A stretch of 64,000 nucleotides of DNA from Tropicibacter oceani (GCF_029958925.1 NZ_CP124616.1:2604001-2668000), one strand, 5' to 3'. Positions 17,705 through 27,425 are shown, counted from the stretch's first letter. The notes: generated by a model not told the origin, from the letters alone. Numbers and translations are program-made.

Positions 17705-19206
17705 CGTCTTGCGCGCTCGGCGTCCAGCAGCATGATCTGCAGGGCGGCGCGGCGCGCGATGTTTTCCAGCCCCACGGCACGAAAGGTCGCCAGCGCATCG
17801 GTCAGATCGGCCGAGTTTCCCTCGGCCCCCGAGGCGAACATCGCCACGGCGCGCAGGATCACTTCGCCCAGGCGGCCCTGTTGCAGCTGTTCGGTCAGCA
17901 CCTCGGGCACCGGCGCGCCGGCAAAGCCCGCGGCCACGGCGGCGGCATGGGGCAGATCGACCGCCTCGGCGGGCGGTGGCAACTGGCCGCGCGCGATGGC
18001 CGTCAGGAACCGGGTTTCGACCCCTTCGTCGCCCAAAGCAAGACTGAGATCCTCGTAGCCCGGTGACAGGAACCCGGCCCGCGCCGCCATGCGCGTGGCC
18101 CGCCCCGACAAAGGCAGGCGCGCCAGCCGGTCGGCGAACAGCTCGGAAAAGGGCACCAAAAGCCCGGCGCTGGCCATCTGCGACCAGACCCGGGGCAGGG
18201 CAAGGCTGACGGCGTCGGGTGCGCCGCGCGACAGCGTCGCCTCAAAGCGTTGCAGCGCCTCGACCCGGTCCCAGACCCCGCCCGAGGCCGCCGGTTCGCG
18301 CAAGGTATAAAGCCCCAACAAACGGTTGGCCGGAACCGCTCCGACCCGCGCCAGCCGTTCGGCGGCCTCGATCTGGGCGCGCCAGCCATTGTCGCCGCCC
18401 AGGTCCAGCACCGAATAGGCCAGCGGCAACGGCGCGGTGGGCAGCGGTTCGCCCAGCGCCTCGAACAGGCGGAATTCCAGCGCGGTGGGGCGCACCGGCG
18501 GGATCAGCGGCGGGCGTTCCTCGGCGATTTCGTTGTCCAGAAACCGTTCCAGCAGGTCGACCTGGCGCGGCGCCAGATCGCCCAGCGTGGCGGCGGTGGT
18601 CAGCAGCAGGCTGGCCCTTTGCCAATCGCCCTCGCGCGCGGTGCAGAAAATCCGCATGGACAGATCGTCGCTCAGGCCCGGGCGGGTGCGCAGCGCGGCG
18701 CAGGGCGCTGCCGCCTGTCCCAGCAACAGGTTCAGATCGGCCCAGCGCGCAAACAGCTGCGGGTCGTCGTGTCCGGCGATGTCGATCAGCGCCAGCGCCT
18801 CTTCGACGGCGCCCAGCGCGATCAGCCAATCCAGCCGCGCGCCCAGGTGGGCAATGCCATCGGCGCCCGGCGCGGGGGGATCGGCCTCGGCCAGCATCAA
18901 GGTGTGCAACAGGTCGCGCAGCGCCGGAACCGTCGGCTTGGCGGCGCGGATCAGGCTGCGCAGCCGTTCCGGATCGGACCCCAGCCACAGCGTCGCGGGC
19001 AGGCCCGTCGTCTTGGGCGACAAAAGCCCCGCGCCGCCCAGCCCGGGCAGGCCCAGAGGCATGGCCTCGACCCGCGGGGCGGTGGCGCTGTCGGCGACAG
19101 GCTCGCTCTGGGCGCTGGCCGCCGCGCCATATCCCGCAATCACACCGGCCCAAAGCGCGCAGCGCAGGCCGCAGATCAGGCGGGAAAGGGGGGCGTTATC
19201 GGGCAT
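17701..19206 (-). CDS. Exported alpha-helical protein of unknown function
   Basis: I do not recognise a domain in this 501-residue protein. ATG 19206 gives a plausible signal peptide ending at GAAASAQ (about residue 32); earlier in-frame ATGs lack one and would overlap the small upstream gene further. The mature part is rich in Ala, Leu and Arg and looks like a series of helices with possible repeat character. Its start overlaps the end of a 49-codon gene by 11 bp and its stop overlaps the xerD start. The three form a tight operon. Confidence 0.75.
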   Translation of the reverse strand: MPDNAPLSRLICGLRCALWAGVIAGYGAAASAQSEPVADSATAPRVEAMPLGLPGLGGAGLLSPKTTGLPATLWLGSDPERLRSLIRAAKPTVPALRDLLHTLMLAEADPPAPGADGIAHLGARLDWLIALGAVEEALALIDIAGHDDPQLFARWADLNLLLGQAAAPCAALRTRPGLSDDLSMRIFCTAREGDWQRASLLLTTAATLGDLAPRQVDLLERFLDNEIAEERPPLIPPVRPTALEFRLFEALGEPLPTAPLPLAYSVLDLGGDNGWRAQIEAAERLARVGAVPANRLLGLYTLREPAASGGVWDRVEALQRFEATLSRGAPDAVSLALPRVWSQMASAGLLVPFSELFADRLARLPLSGRATRMAARAGFLSPGYEDLSLALGDEGVETRFLTAIARGQLPPPAEAVDLPHAAAVAAGFAGAPVPEVLTEQLQQGRLGEVILRAVAMFASGAEGNSADLTDALATFRAVGLENIARRAALQIMLLDAERARR

Positions 19207-19345
19207 CAAGGTCGACGGGCAGGCGAATCTCTGTCTGGGGCGGGCTGAAGTCCGCACCAAAGAATGGCCCCACATAGGCATAGCCCACAAGGCCGATGGC
19301 CCCTAGAACCAGCAGATAGAACAAGTATTTCAATATGCGCCCCAT
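19196..19345 (-). CDS. Small single-pass membrane protein (49 aa)
   Basis: A 49-codon frame starts at ATG 19345 (MGRILKYLFYLLVLGAIGL) and stops with TAA at 19196. It has one strong hydrophobic segment at residues about 5-27 and a short polar tail ending PVDLDAR. Its stop overlaps the start of the 501-residue exported protein, a translational-coupling arrangement that supports it as a real gene. Function is unknown. Confidence 0.7.
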   Translation of the reverse strand: MGRILKYLFYLLVLGAIGLVGYAYVGPFFGADFSPPQTEIRLPVDLDAR

Positions 19346-19442
19346 GCGCGCGTCTCCCTGCCTCGGTGATTTTTTCGGTTTATACCTAGCCTTTTTGTCT
19401 CGTTCACGTCATTCACGCAACGAAGAAACGAATGGGCGTAAG

Positions 19443-20015
19443 ATGGCCGATGCAAAGCGGACCAATCGATTGATCCTGCACAAGACCGTGGTGATGGTCG
19501 GCATGATGGGCGCGGGCAAGACGGCGGTGGGCCGGGCCCTGGCCAACAGGTTGGCCGTGCCGTTCCGCGATTCGGACCACGAGATCGAGCAGGCCGCCAA
19601 CATGACCATCGCCGAGATTTTCGAGCGCGATGGCGAACCTTTCTTTCGCCGCAAGGAAAGCCAGGTGATCGACCGGCTTCTGGATGGCACGCCTTGCGTT
19701 CTGTCCACCGGCGGCGGGGCCTTCATGTCCGCCGACAACCGCCAGGGCATTTCGCAAAAGGGCGTCTCGGTCTGGCTGGATGCCGATCTCGAGGTGCTGT
19801 GGAACCGGGTGCGCCACAAGGACACCCGCCCGCTGCTGCGCTCGGCCGATCCCAAGGGGACGCTGGCCGCGCTTTACGAAAAACGCGTGCCGCTGTACCG
19901 GCTGGCCGATATCACCGTGACCTCGCGCGCCGATCGTACGCTGGACGAAATGGCCCGGCTGGTCTGCGACACGCTGCTGGAAACCCGCCCCGATGTGCTG
20001 GAGGCTCTTGAATGA
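19443..20015 (+). CDS. aroK: Shikimate kinase
   Basis: The 190-residue kinase phosphorylates shikimate at the 3-hydroxyl with ATP in the chorismate pathway. The Walker A motif GMMGAGKTAVG, shikimate-binding FRDSDHEIE, FFRRKE and STGGGAF, and a lid region with RPLL are all present. ATG 19443 fits the family N terminus, although the ribosome binding site is weak. It is followed directly by aroB with a 4-bp overlap, the usual proteobacterial pairing. Confidence 0.95.
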   Translation: MADAKRTNRLILHKTVVMVGMMGAGKTAVGRALANRLAVPFRDSDHEIEQAANMTIAEIFERDGEPFFRRKESQVIDRLLDGTPCVLSTGGGAFMSADNRQGISQKGVSVWLDADLEVLWNRVRHKDTRPLLRSADPKGTLAALYEKRVPLYRLADITVTSRADRTLDEMARLVCDTLLETRPDVLEALE

Positions 20016-21124
20016 CCGAAATCGTCCATGTCCCGCTGGAAGGGCGCGAATACCAGGTGCGGATCGGGCAGGGGCTGCTGGCCCGCGCCGGCGCTGAAAT
20101 CGCGCCGCTGCTGCACCGCCCGCGCGTCGCCATCGTCAGCGATGAAAACGTCGCTGCCCTGCACCTGGGCAGTCTGCTCGAAGGGCTGCAGGCGGCCGGG
20201 ATCAGCGCCGTGTCCCTGACCCTGCCCGCCGGAGAGGCGACGAAAAGCTGGCCGCATTTCACCCGCACCGTCGAATGGCTGCTGGAAAACAAGGTCGAAC
20301 GCCGCGACATCGTCATCGCCCTTGGCGGCGGCGTTATCGGCGATCTGGTAGGCTTTGCCGCCGCCGTGCTACGCCGGGGCGTGCGTTTCGTGCAGATCCC
20401 GACCTCGCTGCTGGCGCAGGTCGACAGCTCGGTCGGCGGCAAGACCGGGATCAACGCGCCGCAGGGCAAGAACCTGATCGGCGCCTTCCACCAGCCTGCG
20501 CTGGTGCTGGCCGATATCGACGTTCTGGGCACGTTGACCCCGCGCGATTTCCTGGCCGGCTACGGCGAGGTCGTCAAATACGGCCTGCTCGGCGATGCCG
20601 ACTTCTTTCACTGGCTCGAAGAAAACGCCCCCAGGGCCGCCGCCGGCGATGCCGCGGCGCGCAGCTATGCGGTGAAACGCTCGGTCCAGATGAAGGCCGA
20701 CATCGTCCTGCGCGACGAAACCGAACAGGGCGACCGCGCGCTTTTGAACCTTGGCCACACCTTCTGCCACGCGCTCGAGGCGGCGACCGGCTTTTCCGAC
20801 CGGCTGCTGCACGGCGAAGGCGTCGCCATCGGTTGCGCCCTGGCCTTCGAACTCTCTGCCCGCCTTGGCCTGTGCCCGCAAGAGGACCCAAGCCGCCTGC
20901 GCGAACACCTTGCAAAGATGGGCATGAAGCGCGATCTGCGCGACATTCCCGGCGATCTGCCCGGGGCCGAGGCGCTTCTCGACCTGATGGGCCAGGACAA
21001 GAAAGTGATCGACGGCAACCTGCGCTTTATCCTGGCGCGCGGCATCGGCGACAGCTTCATCACCTCGGACGTGCCTGCCGACAAGGTCCTTGGCCTGCTG
21101 CGCGAACAACTCGAAGACCGGTAA
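20012..21124 (+). CDS. aroB: 3-dehydroquinate synthase
   Basis: The 370-residue enzyme converts DAHP to 3-dehydroquinate using NAD and a divalent metal. Conserved stretches include PAGEATKSW, GGGVIGDLVGFAAA, the DSSVGGKTGINAPQGKN substrate loop, GYGEVVKYG and NLGHTFCHALE with metal-binding His. Its ATGA overlap with aroK indicates one transcript. Confidence 0.96.
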   Translation: MTEIVHVPLEGREYQVRIGQGLLARAGAEIAPLLHRPRVAIVSDENVAALHLGSLLEGLQAAGISAVSLTLPAGEATKSWPHFTRTVEWLLENKVERRDIVIALGGGVIGDLVGFAAAVLRRGVRFVQIPTSLLAQVDSSVGGKTGINAPQGKNLIGAFHQPALVLADIDVLGTLTPRDFLAGYGEVVKYGLLGDADFFHWLEENAPRAAAGDAAARSYAVKRSVQMKADIVLRDETEQGDRALLNLGHTFCHALEAATGFSDRLLHGEGVAIGCALAFELSARLGLCPQEDPSRLREHLAKMGMKRDLRDIPGDLPGAEALLDLMGQDKKVIDGNLRFILARGIGDSFITSDVPADKVLGLLREQLEDR

Positions 21125-21146
21125 ACCAGACCCCGGCTCTTCCAAT

Positions 21147-21181
21147 TGCCGCAAATATCCCGGGGTTTGGGGCAGAGCCCC
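21147..21181 (-). repeat. Dispersed intergenic repeat, copy 1
   Basis: GCAAATATCCCGGGG followed by an imperfect GGGGC..GCCCC hairpin lies between aroB and the convergent site-2 protease gene. It matches, in opposite orientation, the GGGATATTT element found downstream of several other genes in this window. Confidence 0.7.
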
Positions 21182-21190
21182 AATCCGGCC

Positions 21191-22255
21191 TTACCGCCGG
21201 GCGCGCAGCACCATCAGTTCCCCGACGTTTTCGCGCGTCAGATAGCCCAGCATCCGGCCTGCGCGGTCAGTGGCGGCCACGGCAGGCGCGGTGGCAAGCG
21301 CGTCTAGCGCCTCGGACAGCGGCGCCGCCAGGGGCAGGGTGGGGATCTGGGTGGTCATCGCCTCGGCGACCGGATGGGTGTTCAGCCCTTCGGCCATGGC
21401 CTGAAACAGCGCCCCGCGCGTCAAAAAGCCGATCATGCGCCGCTCTTCGTCCAGCACCGGGAATTCGTGCTGCGTCGTGCGGATCAGGGTCTGCGCGGCC
21501 ACATGCATCGGGTCCGTCGGCGACAGGGATTCGAAACTGGTGATCACCGCGTCGCGCAGGAACAGCCCCTTGGCGATATCGCGGCTGGCAACATCGCTGG
21601 CCTCGGCCTGGGCCGCCAGAAAGACGAAACCGGCGATCAGCACCAGGATCAGGTTCCCCGAGCTCAACCCCCAAAAGGCAAAGAGAAAGGCCACCAGCTG
21701 ACCGGCACTGGCGGCGATCCGCGTCGCCTTGACCCGGTCCATGCGCAACGACAGCAGCGCCCGCAACACCCGCCCGCCATCCATCGGAAAGGCCGGGATC
21801 AGGTTGAAGATCGCCAGGAACAGGTTCACCGCCGCCAGCCTGCCCAGAAAGGCCGAGGCGGTGGCAGGATCGGCCAGCGCCTCCATGTCGGTCGAGGCAC
21901 CAAATCCGATCAGCACCGCCCAGATCACCACGTTGACCGCAGGCCCGGCCAGCGCCACCAGCACCTCTTGCCCCGGTTGTTCGGGCATGCGTTCCAGCCG
22001 CGCCATGCCGCCGATCGGCAGCAGCGTGATATCGGGGGTCTTGATGCCATAGCGCCGCGCCATCAGCGCATGACCATATTCATGCGCCACCACGCAGGCG
22101 AACAGCGCCAGGATGAACAGGGTATTGCTCAGTGCCGCCGTGACCCCGCCCTCGGAATAGGCCGAGGCCGCGACAAAGGCCAGCAGCAGGAAAAAGGTCG
22201 CATGGACCCGCAGCTCGGATCCCAGAAGGCGGCCCAGGGGGAATGACCAGGACAT
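21191..22255 (-). CDS. Site-2 protease family (M50) membrane metalloprotease with CBS domains
   Basis: The 354-residue protein has an N-terminal M50 membrane domain with zinc ligands in HEYGH (His58, Glu59, His62) and the third ligand in FPMDGGRVLRAL. A C-terminal CBS pair (about residues 230-350) follows, probably sensing an adenosyl ligand or energy state. This fits the Rip3-type group of intramembrane proteases, distinct from RseP elsewhere in this window because it has no PDZ domain. GGAGCTG precedes the start. The substrate is unknown. Confidence 0.9.
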   Translation of the reverse strand: MSWSFPLGRLLGSELRVHATFFLLLAFVAASAYSEGGVTAALSNTLFILALFACVVAHEYGHALMARRYGIKTPDITLLPIGGMARLERMPEQPGQEVLVALAGPAVNVVIWAVLIGFGASTDMEALADPATASAFLGRLAAVNLFLAIFNLIPAFPMDGGRVLRALLSLRMDRVKATRIAASAGQLVAFLFAFWGLSSGNLILVLIAGFVFLAAQAEASDVASRDIAKGLFLRDAVITSFESLSPTDPMHVAAQTLIRTTQHEFPVLDEERRMIGFLTRGALFQAMAEGLNTHPVAEAMTTQIPTLPLAAPLSEALDALATAPAVAATDRAGRMLGYLTRENVGELMVLRARR

Positions 22256-22341
22256 TGCGACAGCTCCTATTCTTGCCGGTTTGATCTACAGATAGGGATC
22301 AAGGCATCGCCGTGCCACGACCCATATCAAGCCCGGCCAAT

Positions 22342-22376
22342 AAAAAACGGCGCAGAGGGGCCCCTGCGCCGTTTCT
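22342..22376 (-). terminator. Terminator after ssb
   Basis: A GC-rich stem ACGGCGCAG..CTGCGCCGT, read on the minus strand, ends in six T shortly after the ssb stop codon. Confidence 0.85.
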
Positions 22377-22405
22377 TGTATCGTTCGGTTCGGGGCCGGT
22401 TGGCC

Positions 22406-22936
22406 CTAGAACGGGATTTCGTCGTCGATGTCGCGCGCCGGTGCCCGTGCGGGGCCCGATCCCGACCCCTGGCTGGGTCCGCCGCCATAACCCGGATCGT
22501 CATAGCCGCCGCTGTCGCCGCCATAGCCGCCGCCCGCGCCGCCGCCATAACCACCGCCGCCGCCGCCACCACTGCCGCCGCCCTGCGGGCCGTCCAGCAT
22601 GACCAGCGATCCGCCATAGCCCTGAAGCACCACCTCGGTGGAATAGCGGTCCTGACCGCTTTGATCCTGCCATTTGCGGGTCTGCAGCTGGCCTTCGATA
22701 TACACCTTGGAGCCTTTGCGCAGGTATTGTTCAGCCACCCGCACCAGGCCTTCCTGGAAGATCGCGACCGAATGCCATTCGGTCTTTTCGCGGCGCTCGC
22801 CGGTGTTGCGGTCCTTCCATGTCTCGGATGTGGCAATGCGCAGGTTGCAGACCTTGCCGCCGTTCTGGAATGAGCGCACCTCGGGGTCGCGCCCCAGATT
22901 GCCCACCAGGATCACCTTGTTTACCGAACCGGCCAT
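22406..22936 (-). CDS. ssb: Single-stranded DNA-binding protein
   Basis: The 176-residue SSB has an OB fold at residues 4-110 ([25 protein letters not shown]). A glycine-rich disordered linker (about 118-160) and the acidic tip DDEIPF follow; the tip recruits repair and replication proteins. ATG 22936 matches the family start; the frame remains open far upstream but that part is not coding. It is divergent from the lytic transglycosylase gene. Confidence 0.96.
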   Translation of the reverse strand: MAGSVNKVILVGNLGRDPEVRSFQNGGKVCNLRIATSETWKDRNTGERREKTEWHSVAIFQEGLVRVAEQYLRKGSKVYIEGQLQTRKWQDQSGQDRYSTEVVLQGYGGSLVMLDGPQGGGSGGGGGGGYGGGAGGGYGGDSGGYDDPGYGGGPSQGSGSGPARAPARDIDDEIPF

Positions 22937-23089
22937 GCATCTTTCCCTTCGAATCTTATCGGCAGATATTTGCCGCAACCTACACCAGCACGACCGGAAC
23001 CATAAGGGGGGCATTGGCTTGGGGTGGTCGAATCCTTTCAGGCAGGTATAGTGCACCCAGATTTTGTTGGGACAATTCGGGGTGACGGC

Positions 23090-23695
23090 ATGGTTCGAGT
23101 GACAAGGGGCATATCCCTGGGCGTGGTTCTGGCGCTGGTGGCGACCACCGCGATGGCCGAACAGGTATCCACCCAGGGCCGCGCGCGCCTGTTTTCCAGC
23201 CAGACGCGGGTGCTCGATACGCGGGCCTCGCAGCAGTACAACAACTCGGTCCGCCTGCAGCCGCCTTCGGTCATCACGCCGACGAAATACGGCACGCTCG
23301 AGGGCAGCCTGCCCAAGTATCGCGGCAGCTATCGCGGCGAATATGCCGAAATGGCCCGCGCCGCCGCACGCAAACATGGCGTCCCCGAGGATCTGTTCCT
23401 GCGGCTGGTGAACCAGGAATCGCGCTTCAACGCCTCGGCCAGGTCGCACAAGGGGGCGATCGGGCTGGCCCAGCTGATGCCGGGCACCGCCAAGGTGCTG
23501 GGGGTCGATCCGCATGATCCGCGCCAGAACCTGGAAGGCGGCGCGCGCTATCTGAAAATGCAGTACCAGGAATTCGGGTCCTGGCGGCTGGCGCTGGCGG
23601 CCTATAACGCCGGTCCCGGCGCTGTGAAAAAGCACGGCGGCGTGCCGCCCTACCGCGAGACCAAGAACTACGTCAAGAAAATCTGGGGCAGCTGA
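23090..23695 (+). CDS. Lytic transglycosylase (SLT domain)
   Basis: The 201-residue exported enzyme cleaves the glycan strands of peptidoglycan, forming 1,6-anhydromuramic ends. A signal peptide ends at AMA (residues 1-23). The SLT domain spans about 85-200, with catalytic Glu110 in [12 protein letters not shown] and the [13 protein letters not shown] and [11 protein letters not shown] motifs. ATG 23090 is chosen because it directly precedes the signal peptide. Confidence 0.93.
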   Translation: MVRVTRGISLGVVLALVATTAMAEQVSTQGRARLFSSQTRVLDTRASQQYNNSVRLQPPSVITPTKYGTLEGSLPKYRGSYRGEYAEMARAAARKHGVPEDLFLRLVNQESRFNASARSHKGAIGLAQLMPGTAKVLGVDPHDPRQNLEGGARYLKMQYQEFGSWRLALAAYNAGPGAVKKHGGVPPYRETKNYVKKIWGS

Positions 23696-23725
23696 ACCTT
23701 TCGGCCCTGCCTTTGCAAGCCATTG

Positions 23726-23757
23726 AAAAAACGCCGGGGCCTGACCCCGGCGTTTTG
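23726..23757. terminator. Bidirectional terminator between transglycosylase and ABC operon
   Basis: The stem ACGCCGGGG..CCCCGGCGT is flanked by A6 on the left and T4 on the right. It can end both the plus-strand transglycosylase transcript and the minus-strand peptide transporter transcript. Confidence 0.85.
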
Positions 23758-23761
23758 CGTT

Positions 23762-25849
23762 TCATTCAGCGGCCATCTTGATCACCGGCTCCATGCTGGC
23801 GAAATCGGCGTCGGACAGGTGGCATTTCACCTGGTGACCCTCGGCCAGCATGCGCACCGGCGGCACCTCTTTTTCGCACAGGCCCCCGGCGACCTTGTCC
23901 TTCCAGCGGCAGCGCGTCTGGAACGGGCAGCCCGGCGGCGGGTTCATGGCCGACGGGATGTCCCCCTCAAGCACGATATGCTGCTTTTGCACCTTGGTAT
24001 CGGCGATGGGCACGGCGCTCAGCAGCGCCTCGGTATAGGGGTGATAGGGCGGGGCAAAGACCTGGTCGGTGGTGCCCAGTTCGACCACATGGCCCAGGTA
24101 CATGACCATGACGCGATCGGACAGATAACGCACGATGCTCAGGTCATGGCTGATGAACAGCAGCGTGGTTTTCTGTTCGCGCTGGATTTCCATCAACAGG
24201 TCGGTCACCGCCGCCTGCACGCTGACGTCCAGCGCTGACACCGGTTCATCGGCCACCACGATGCGTGCATCGCCGGCAAAGGCGCGGGCGATGCCGACGC
24301 GCTGCTTTTGCCCGCCGGACAACTGGCGCGGCATGCGGTCGGCAAAGGCGCGCGGCAGTTTCACCAGGTCCAGCAGCTCCAGCATGCGCTGGCGGCGGTC
24401 CTGATCGGTCTTGCCGATGCCAAAGATTTCCAGCGCACGGATGATCTGCCGTCCGACGGTCATCGAGGGGTTCAGCGTGTCGAACGGGTTCTGGAACACC
24501 ATCTGAACATCGGCGATCGTCTGCGTGTCGCGCTTTTCGATCGGCGTGCTTTCGATGTTGCGGCCATCCAGCAGGATCTGCCCGTCGGTGGCGGTTTCCA
24601 GCCCCATCAGAACCTTGGCAAAGGTGGATTTGCCACAGCCCGATTCCCCGACGATGGCCAATGTCTCGCTTTCGCGGGCTTCAAAGCTGAGCGTTTCGTT
24701 CGCCTTGACCACCTTTTTCGCGCCCGATCCGCCGAACAGCGCGTTCGAGGCCACCTCGTAGTATTTCTTGAGGTTCTCCATCTTCAGGACAACCTTGCCC
24801 GGTTCGGGCTTTTCCTTGGTCTGCACGTTGGCGGGCGGCGCCGCCCAGTCGATTTCATCGACCTTCAGACAGCGCGAGAAATGCCGGTCGTTGCCGCGGA
24901 TCTTTTCCATCGGGATGCGTTTTTGCGCATCGCAGCGCCCGGCCTCGAAATAATCGCAGCGCGGGCCGAAATTGCAGCCCTCGGGGCGTTCATGCGGCAA
25001 GGGAAAGTTGCCGGGAATCGCCACCAGCGGATGCGCGTTCTTGTCGGCACCGGGCAGGGGGATCGAACGGAACAGCGCCTGCGTATAGGGGTGCTGCATC
25101 TCGTCAAAGACGTCCTCGATGCTGCCGGTTTCAACCGCCTCGCCGGAATACATCACGCAGATGCGGTCACAGGTTTCCAGAACCAGCCCAAGGTTATGGG
25201 AAATGAACAGCATCGAGGTGCCGTATTTCTTGCCCAACTCCTTGACCAGATCGACCACCGCCGCCTCGACCGTCACGTCCAGCGCGGTGGTGGGTTCGTC
25301 CAGGATCAACAGGGACGGTTCGGCCATCAGCGCCAGCGCGATGACGATCCGCTGCTGCTGCCCGCCCGACAACTGGTGCGGATAGCTGTTCAGCATCCGC
25401 TTTGGGTCGGGCAGTTTCACATCGGTGACCACCTGCAGCGCGCGCTCGTAAGCCTCGTCCTTGGACACGCCCTGATGGATCATCGGGACTTCCATCAGCT
25501 GCTGGCCGATCTTCATCGCCGGGTTCAGGCTGGCCATGGGTTCCTGGTAGATCATGGCGATCTCGGACCCGCGGATATCGCGCAGCTCTTCCTGGCTCAT
25601 CTCGTTCAGGTTGCGGCCCTTGAACTTGATCGAGCCGCCGACGATGCGGCCGTTCTTGCCCAGATCCTGCATCACGCCCAGGGCCACCGTGGATTTGCCG
25701 CAGCCGGATTCGCCGACCAGGCCCACGGCCTCGCCGGGCATGACCTTGACGGAAAAATCCATCACGGCGGGGATTTCCCGCAGCCGGGTGAAAAAGGAAA
25801 TCGACAGCTGGTCGATCTCCAGAATGGGCCCGTCATATGCGTCTTTCAT
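23762..25849 (-). CDS. Peptide-type ABC transporter, fused double ATPase subunit
   Basis: The 695-residue protein carries two OppD/OppF-like nucleotide-binding domains. The first has Walker A GESGCGKST (residues 46-54) and signature LSGGQQQR; the second has Walker A GESGCGKST near residue 395 and signature LSGGQKQR. Each is followed by an oligopeptide-transporter C-terminal zone with the Cys-rich CNFGPRCDYFEAGRC or CPFQTRCRW pattern. It would power the two permeases encoded upstream. ATG 25849 follows GGAGAAA. It is the last gene of the operon. Confidence 0.93.
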   Translation of the reverse strand: MKDAYDGPILEIDQLSISFFTRLREIPAVMDFSVKVMPGEAVGLVGESGCGKSTVALGVMQDLGKNGRIVGGSIKFKGRNLNEMSQEELRDIRGSEIAMIYQEPMASLNPAMKIGQQLMEVPMIHQGVSKDEAYERALQVVTDVKLPDPKRMLNSYPHQLSGGQQQRIVIALALMAEPSLLILDEPTTALDVTVEAAVVDLVKELGKKYGTSMLFISHNLGLVLETCDRICVMYSGEAVETGSIEDVFDEMQHPYTQALFRSIPLPGADKNAHPLVAIPGNFPLPHERPEGCNFGPRCDYFEAGRCDAQKRIPMEKIRGNDRHFSRCLKVDEIDWAAPPANVQTKEKPEPGKVVLKMENLKKYYEVASNALFGGSGAKKVVKANETLSFEARESETLAIVGESGCGKSTFAKVLMGLETATDGQILLDGRNIESTPIEKRDTQTIADVQMVFQNPFDTLNPSMTVGRQIIRALEIFGIGKTDQDRRQRMLELLDLVKLPRAFADRMPRQLSGGQKQRVGIARAFAGDARIVVADEPVSALDVSVQAAVTDLLMEIQREQKTTLLFISHDLSIVRYLSDRVMVMYLGHVVELGTTDQVFAPPYHPYTEALLSAVPIADTKVQKQHIVLEGDIPSAMNPPPGCPFQTRCRWKDKVAGGLCEKEVPPVRMLAEGHQVKCHLSDADFASMEPVIKMAAE

Positions 25850-25890
25850 TCCATTTCTCCCTATCGGAGCAGCCGGGAAACCTTTGCAGT

Positions 25891-25966
25891 TTCCTCTTGC
25901 CGAAAATATCTCATTTTTCGCGCGCCCTTGGCGCGGCGGGGTCCGGGGGCCGCGCCCCCGGTCCGA
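25891..25966. repeat. Dispersed intergenic repeat, diverged copy 2
   Basis: CCGAAAATATCTC followed by GGGGTCCGGGGGCCGCGCCCCCGG resembles the other ATATT/GC-hairpin intergenic repeats in this window. It lies inside the ABC operon between the permease and ATPase genes and may attenuate distal expression. Confidence 0.45.
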
Positions 25967-25972
25967 CATTCC

Positions 25973-27415
25973 TCAATCGCGCAAGGATTCCTCGCGCAGG
26001 CCATCGGCCAGCAGGTTCAACCCCAACACCAGGCTCAGCAGCGCCAGCGCCGGCGCAATCGCCGGGTGCAGGTAGATCGACAACAGCTTGCGCCCGTCAT
26101 TGATCGTGGTGCCCCAGTCCGGGCTTTCGGACGACAGCCCCAGCCCAAAGAATCCCAGGGTTCCCAAAAGGATGGTGGTATAGCCGATGCGCAGGCAGAA
26201 ATCGACGATCAGCGGACCGCGCGCGTTGGGCAGGATTTCCCACAGCATGATGTACCAGGGCCGTTCGCCGCGGGTTTGCGCCGCGGCCACGTAGTCGCGC
26301 GTCTTGATGTCCATGGTCAGGCCGCGCACGATGCGGAACACCGTGGGCGAATTGACGAACACGACCGAAACAAAGACCGTCAGCAACCCGCCGTCCATCG
26401 GGATGAAATCCAGCGGCCAAAAGCCGATCTTGCTGCCCGGTGCGTTCACGGCCGCCATGTAGACCAGGAACATCGGCGTCAGGATGATTACCAGCCAGGT
26501 CAGGTTCTTGGCCGGTTGCGTGCGATAGCGCGAATGGATCAGCCCCCCGGCAAAGATCATCGGAAAGACGAACAGGAAAACCGCCAGGTATTGCGGCAAC
26601 CCGGTCGCCACGATTTCCGGCGTCACCAGCAGGTAGAACAGCAAGATCACCGGAAAGGCCAGGATCAGGTTGGCCAGAAAGCTCAGAACCGTGTCCAGCC
26701 GTCCGCCATAGTACCCGGCGGGCAGGCCAAGGGTGATCCCCACCATGAAGGCGAACAGCGTCGCCATCGGCGCGATGGCGATCACGATGGTCGATCCCTT
26801 GACCATGCGCGTAAAGACATCGCGCGCCAGATTGTCGCCGCCCAGCAGGTACCAGGCGTACTCACCCTCTTCGGCGCCGCGCAAAGGCGTGCCGGGCAGC
26901 TTGTTCTTCATGCCCGAGGCCTGGCTGAGCGCCTCGTGCGTGGCGATCCAGTCAAAGGCGGCGGTGAAAAAGGCCGTGTAGACCCAGAACATCACCAGCG
27001 CAAAGCCGATCATCCCGACGGTGCTGTCGAACAGCTTGCCATAAAGGCCAAGCCGCCGCTTGTAACGGATCGACAGCACAAAGGTCAGCACCAGCGCCAC
27101 CCAGACCGGGGTGAACTGGCGGCAAACGGCGCCGACGATGCCGGCCTTGGGGCCCATGGCCGCGCCGATGACGATATAGGCCAGCACAAGCGCGATCAGC
27201 GCCAGGCCCAGCAGGTTCGACACCGACCGCACCAGACCCCAGACACCGCCAGTGGCGATGATCGTGCCGTCGGCATTGGTCTGGATGCCGGTGTCCGGTT
27301 CAAAGACCGACAGCAGCATGCGCAGCGCGATCACGGCGACAAAGGCCGGGACCAGGTAGAAAAGGATCGGATCAAGCACAGCGCCCAGGCTGCCGGTCCA
27401 TGTAAGCGGTTCCAT
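25973..27415 (-). CDS. Peptide-type ABC transporter permease (OppC-like, long)
   Basis: The 480-residue inner-membrane subunit belongs to the BPD_transp_1 (OppC/DppC) family. The EAA loop can be read near DYVAAAQTRGERPWYIMLWEILPN and the C terminus LNLLADGLREESLRD is characteristic. It is about 180 residues longer than a usual OppC because of an N-terminal part with several extra hydrophobic segments (about residues 15-150). Similar long versions accompany the double-ATPase type in alphaproteobacteria. It lies 10 bp after the other permease gene. Confidence 0.9.
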   Translation of the reverse strand: MEPLTWTGSLGAVLDPILFYLVPAFVAVIALRMLLSVFEPDTGIQTNADGTIIATGGVWGLVRSVSNLLGLALIALVLAYIVIGAAMGPKAGIVGAVCRQFTPVWVALVLTFVLSIRYKRRLGLYGKLFDSTVGMIGFALVMFWVYTAFFTAAFDWIATHEALSQASGMKNKLPGTPLRGAEEGEYAWYLLGGDNLARDVFTRMVKGSTIVIAIAPMATLFAFMVGITLGLPAGYYGGRLDTVLSFLANLILAFPVILLFYLLVTPEIVATGLPQYLAVFLFVFPMIFAGGLIHSRYRTQPAKNLTWLVIILTPMFLVYMAAVNAPGSKIGFWPLDFIPMDGGLLTVFVSVVFVNSPTVFRIVRGLTMDIKTRDYVAAAQTRGERPWYIMLWEILPNARGPLIVDFCLRIGYTTILLGTLGFFGLGLSSESPDWGTTINDGRKLLSIYLHPAIAPALALLSLVLGLNLLADGLREESLRD

Positions 27416-27425
27416 GAGCAGCCCC

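Noticed and set aside
20275-21543. A 422-codon plus-strand frame within and beyond aroB
   Set aside because: It is an Arg-rich alternate frame of aroB running into the antisense of the site-2 protease.
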